This document shows, piece by piece, positions 62,448-64,000 of a DNA stretch of 64,000 bases. The notes under the pieces were generated by a model. The model worked only from the letters and a program-made list of their open reading frames with translations, made no database searches and had not been told where the DNA came from. The translations under genes were made by a program, and so were the position numbers. Location: assembly GCA_002105175.1 (NCBI GenBank), contig MCGE01000002.1:1178001-1242000 (forward strand). Direction: 5' to 3'. This DNA comes from Absidia repens (lineage: Eukaryota > Mucoromycota > Mucoromycetes > Mucorales > Cunninghamellaceae). The number at the start of each line of letters is the position of its first letter. Within the stretch, counting starts at the first letter, position 1.

Positions 62448-63060
62448 ATGATTAACATTAATAACTTATTTTCTGTCAAAAACAAGGTAGGATTTTTTCT
62501 TCACTAGATACATATATTTGGTATGATATTCACTTTTTATATAGGTCTGTTTGATTACAGGTGGAGGACGCGGGATTGGCCTTATGCTGGCAAAGGTACA
62601 GTACATAAGACGGACTTTTAAACCAAACGACGGTTTTGACTGATTTTTTTTTTAGGGGTTTGTCTCCGCTGGCGCTAAAGTGTATATTTCCAGTCGTGAT
62701 GCAGCCACTTGTGAAAAGGTAGAGAGCCAGAACAGGCATAATTTTTTTCTTGCCACTCACCTCTTTTCTGCCTTACTATATTTAGGTTGCCCAAGAACTC
62801 TCGGTCTTGGGCCCTGGTCAATGCTTCTCCATTCCAGGCGATTTACAGAAACTGGATGATATTAAAAGCATCGTGAAAGAACTGTCCAACATGGAAGATC
62901 GTAAGTCGGGGTAATTGTTTACTAGGAACAAATAGAACTACGTTATTGACATGTTTTTTATTTGTAGATCTTGACGTTTTGATCAGCAATGCAGGTGCGA
63001 ATTGGGCAGCGTAAGTACAAAAGTTATCGTTATAGAATAACTCGACAGTGCGTTCATACT

Positions 63061-63097
<37 letters not shown>

Positions 63098-63819
63098 GTG
63101 TTTACAGTCCTATTGACGACTATCCTGACTCTGGGTTCCAAAAGGTATGTCCAGGCAAGAGGGACAAGGAAGGACGTGGGACGAGGTAGGAAGGTATTCT
63201 GTTCAATAACGTGCGATTGTTTGTTCATATCACTCTAGGTAGTCAACTTGAACCTGACACGGGTTTTCACTCTCACTCAAATGTAAGGACTTCTGCTAAA
63301 AGAGTTTACTTGGTGCCGAGTACTTTAACCAACCCTTATTTTTCTTTTAGGTGCCTACCCCTTCTACGGGCAAATGCCACAACGGAAAATCCATCTCGAA
63401 TCATCAATGTGGGTTCCATTTCCGGTGAAACTGCGTAAGTAACAAAGACTAAGAATGTTGAGCCTCCGTGTCCATTAATTTGAAATTGCCTTTTTTTGTG
63501 CATTAGACCAAAGCTTGAAATGTATGCATACAGCGCAAGTAAAGCGGCTGTGCATCAACTGACGCGACACTTGGCAGCACGTTTGGGGTCCGACAATATT
63601 CTGGTAAATGCAATCGCGCCTGGCTCATTCCCTTCAAAGATGATGGCTGAAACTCTCAAAAAGGATGGCGATCAAATTTTAAAAGGTATACCTGTGGGGA
63701 GATTTGGGGAACCTGAAGATCTTGCTGGTACCTGCATCTACTTGGCTTCAAGAGCTGGCGCTTATACGACTGGCGCTGTGATTGTTGTCGATGGTGGGGC
63801 ACTACAATCCAAAATTTAG
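62448..63819 (+). CDS. Short-chain dehydrogenase/reductase, RhlG-like (9 exons, 262 aa)
   Basis: Exons: 62448-62486, 62545-62595, 62656-62718, 62786-62900, 62968-63010, 63108-63144, 63239-63282, 63351-63434, 63507-63819; all GT-AG, 262 aa. Classical SDR motifs: cofactor loop ITGGGRGIGLMLAKGF, the SSRD after beta 2 (Arg suggests NADP preference), ISNAGANW (NNAG position, here SNAG), catalytic Ser in INVGSISG, YAYSASKAAVHQLTRHL (Tyr-x3-Lys), IAPGSFPSKM and the C-terminal TGAVIVVDGGALQ. The ENPSRIIN, APG-F-PS-M and RFGEPEDLAG features recall bacterial RhlG (3-oxoacyl reductase of rhamnolipid synthesis) and gluconate 5-dehydrogenases. The real substrate is not determinable here. One intron carries a T run of about 36. 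Confidence 0.9.
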
Positions 63820-64000
63820 CTTTAGTTTTATTATATATTAGTTTCTATTAGTCTTACGGTATTTTTTTAAAAAATAAAAATACTTCGCTTCAACTATTGA
63901 TATTTTGTGATTTTTTTTTTTTTTTTTCATCATACTTTAAATGAAATCTGTATTCTGGGGGAGATATCGTCTGACACTTGCGGTAGAACAAAATTATAGT
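63820..64000. other. Right edge, 3' flank of the dehydrogenase gene
   Basis: AATAAAAAT near 63874 is a plausible polyadenylation signal, followed by a T run (63912-63927). Nothing else seen. Confidence 0.5.

Overview
The window looks like nuclear DNA of a Mucoromycota (probably Mucorales-type) fungus. This rests on AT-rich intergenic DNA with very long poly-T/poly-A runs, on genes split by many short introns (about 45-150 nt, GTAAGT-like donors, CTAAC/CTAAT branch sites, TAG/CAG acceptors), and on the mix of families: DUF8032-type regulators, HSPA12-like Hsp70, HAL- and Gin4-type kinases and a VC0807-like membrane protein. No tRNA, rRNA, CRISPR array, prophage or coding transposon was recognised. 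Gene models were built by hand from the sequence: exons were joined only where splice sites and reading frame agree, and most were checked by exon-length arithmetic.

Layout. 1-9.6 kb is a minus-strand block: a protein N-terminus running off the left edge, PEX16, a PRELI/UPS1-like lipid-transfer protein, a degenerate acyl-CoA-synthetase-like protein, and a two-copy DUF8032 protein. 10-14.4 kb holds an uncertain plus-strand gene and an M20 amidohydrolase. 14.4-17.3 kb is gene-poor and carries two inverted copies of a dispersed repeat. 17.3-21.6 kb (minus) holds an N-myristoylation-motif methyltransferase and pyruvate kinase, followed by a divergent C2H2 zinc-finger gene. 23.6-29.4 kb is gene-poor. 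29.4-36.3 kb (plus) holds a Gin4/Hsl1-type kinase with a KA1 tail, a multi-ubiquitin-like-domain protein and an unrecognised 277-aa protein. 36.3-45.5 kb holds two more long repeat copies around ETF-ubiquinone oxidoreductase. 45.5-52.1 kb holds a HAL-type kinase, ribosomal protein L9 and an HSPA12-like Hsp70. 52.1-57.1 kb is gene-poor with uncertain fragments and a sixth repeat copy. 57.1-63.8 kb (plus) holds a VC0807-like membrane protein, a 20-exon M3 oligopeptidase and a RhlG-like short-chain dehydrogenase.

The genes do not form one pathway. There is a loose organelle theme: peroxisome (PEX16, the acyl-CoA-synthetase relative) and mitochondrion (PRELI/UPS1, ETF-QO). The most notable items are: the acyl-CoA-synthetase relative, which has kept an intact 11-exon frame but lost nearly all catalytic motifs and its C-terminal subdomain; a protein with four ubiquitin/SUMO-like domains plus a SUMO-interacting-like motif, interrupted by a one-base frame break at an A-run; a six-copy dispersed repeat of 0.3-1 kb; a GC-AG intron in the glycine loop of the Gin4-type kinase; and 8- and 12-nt microexons in the M3 peptidase.
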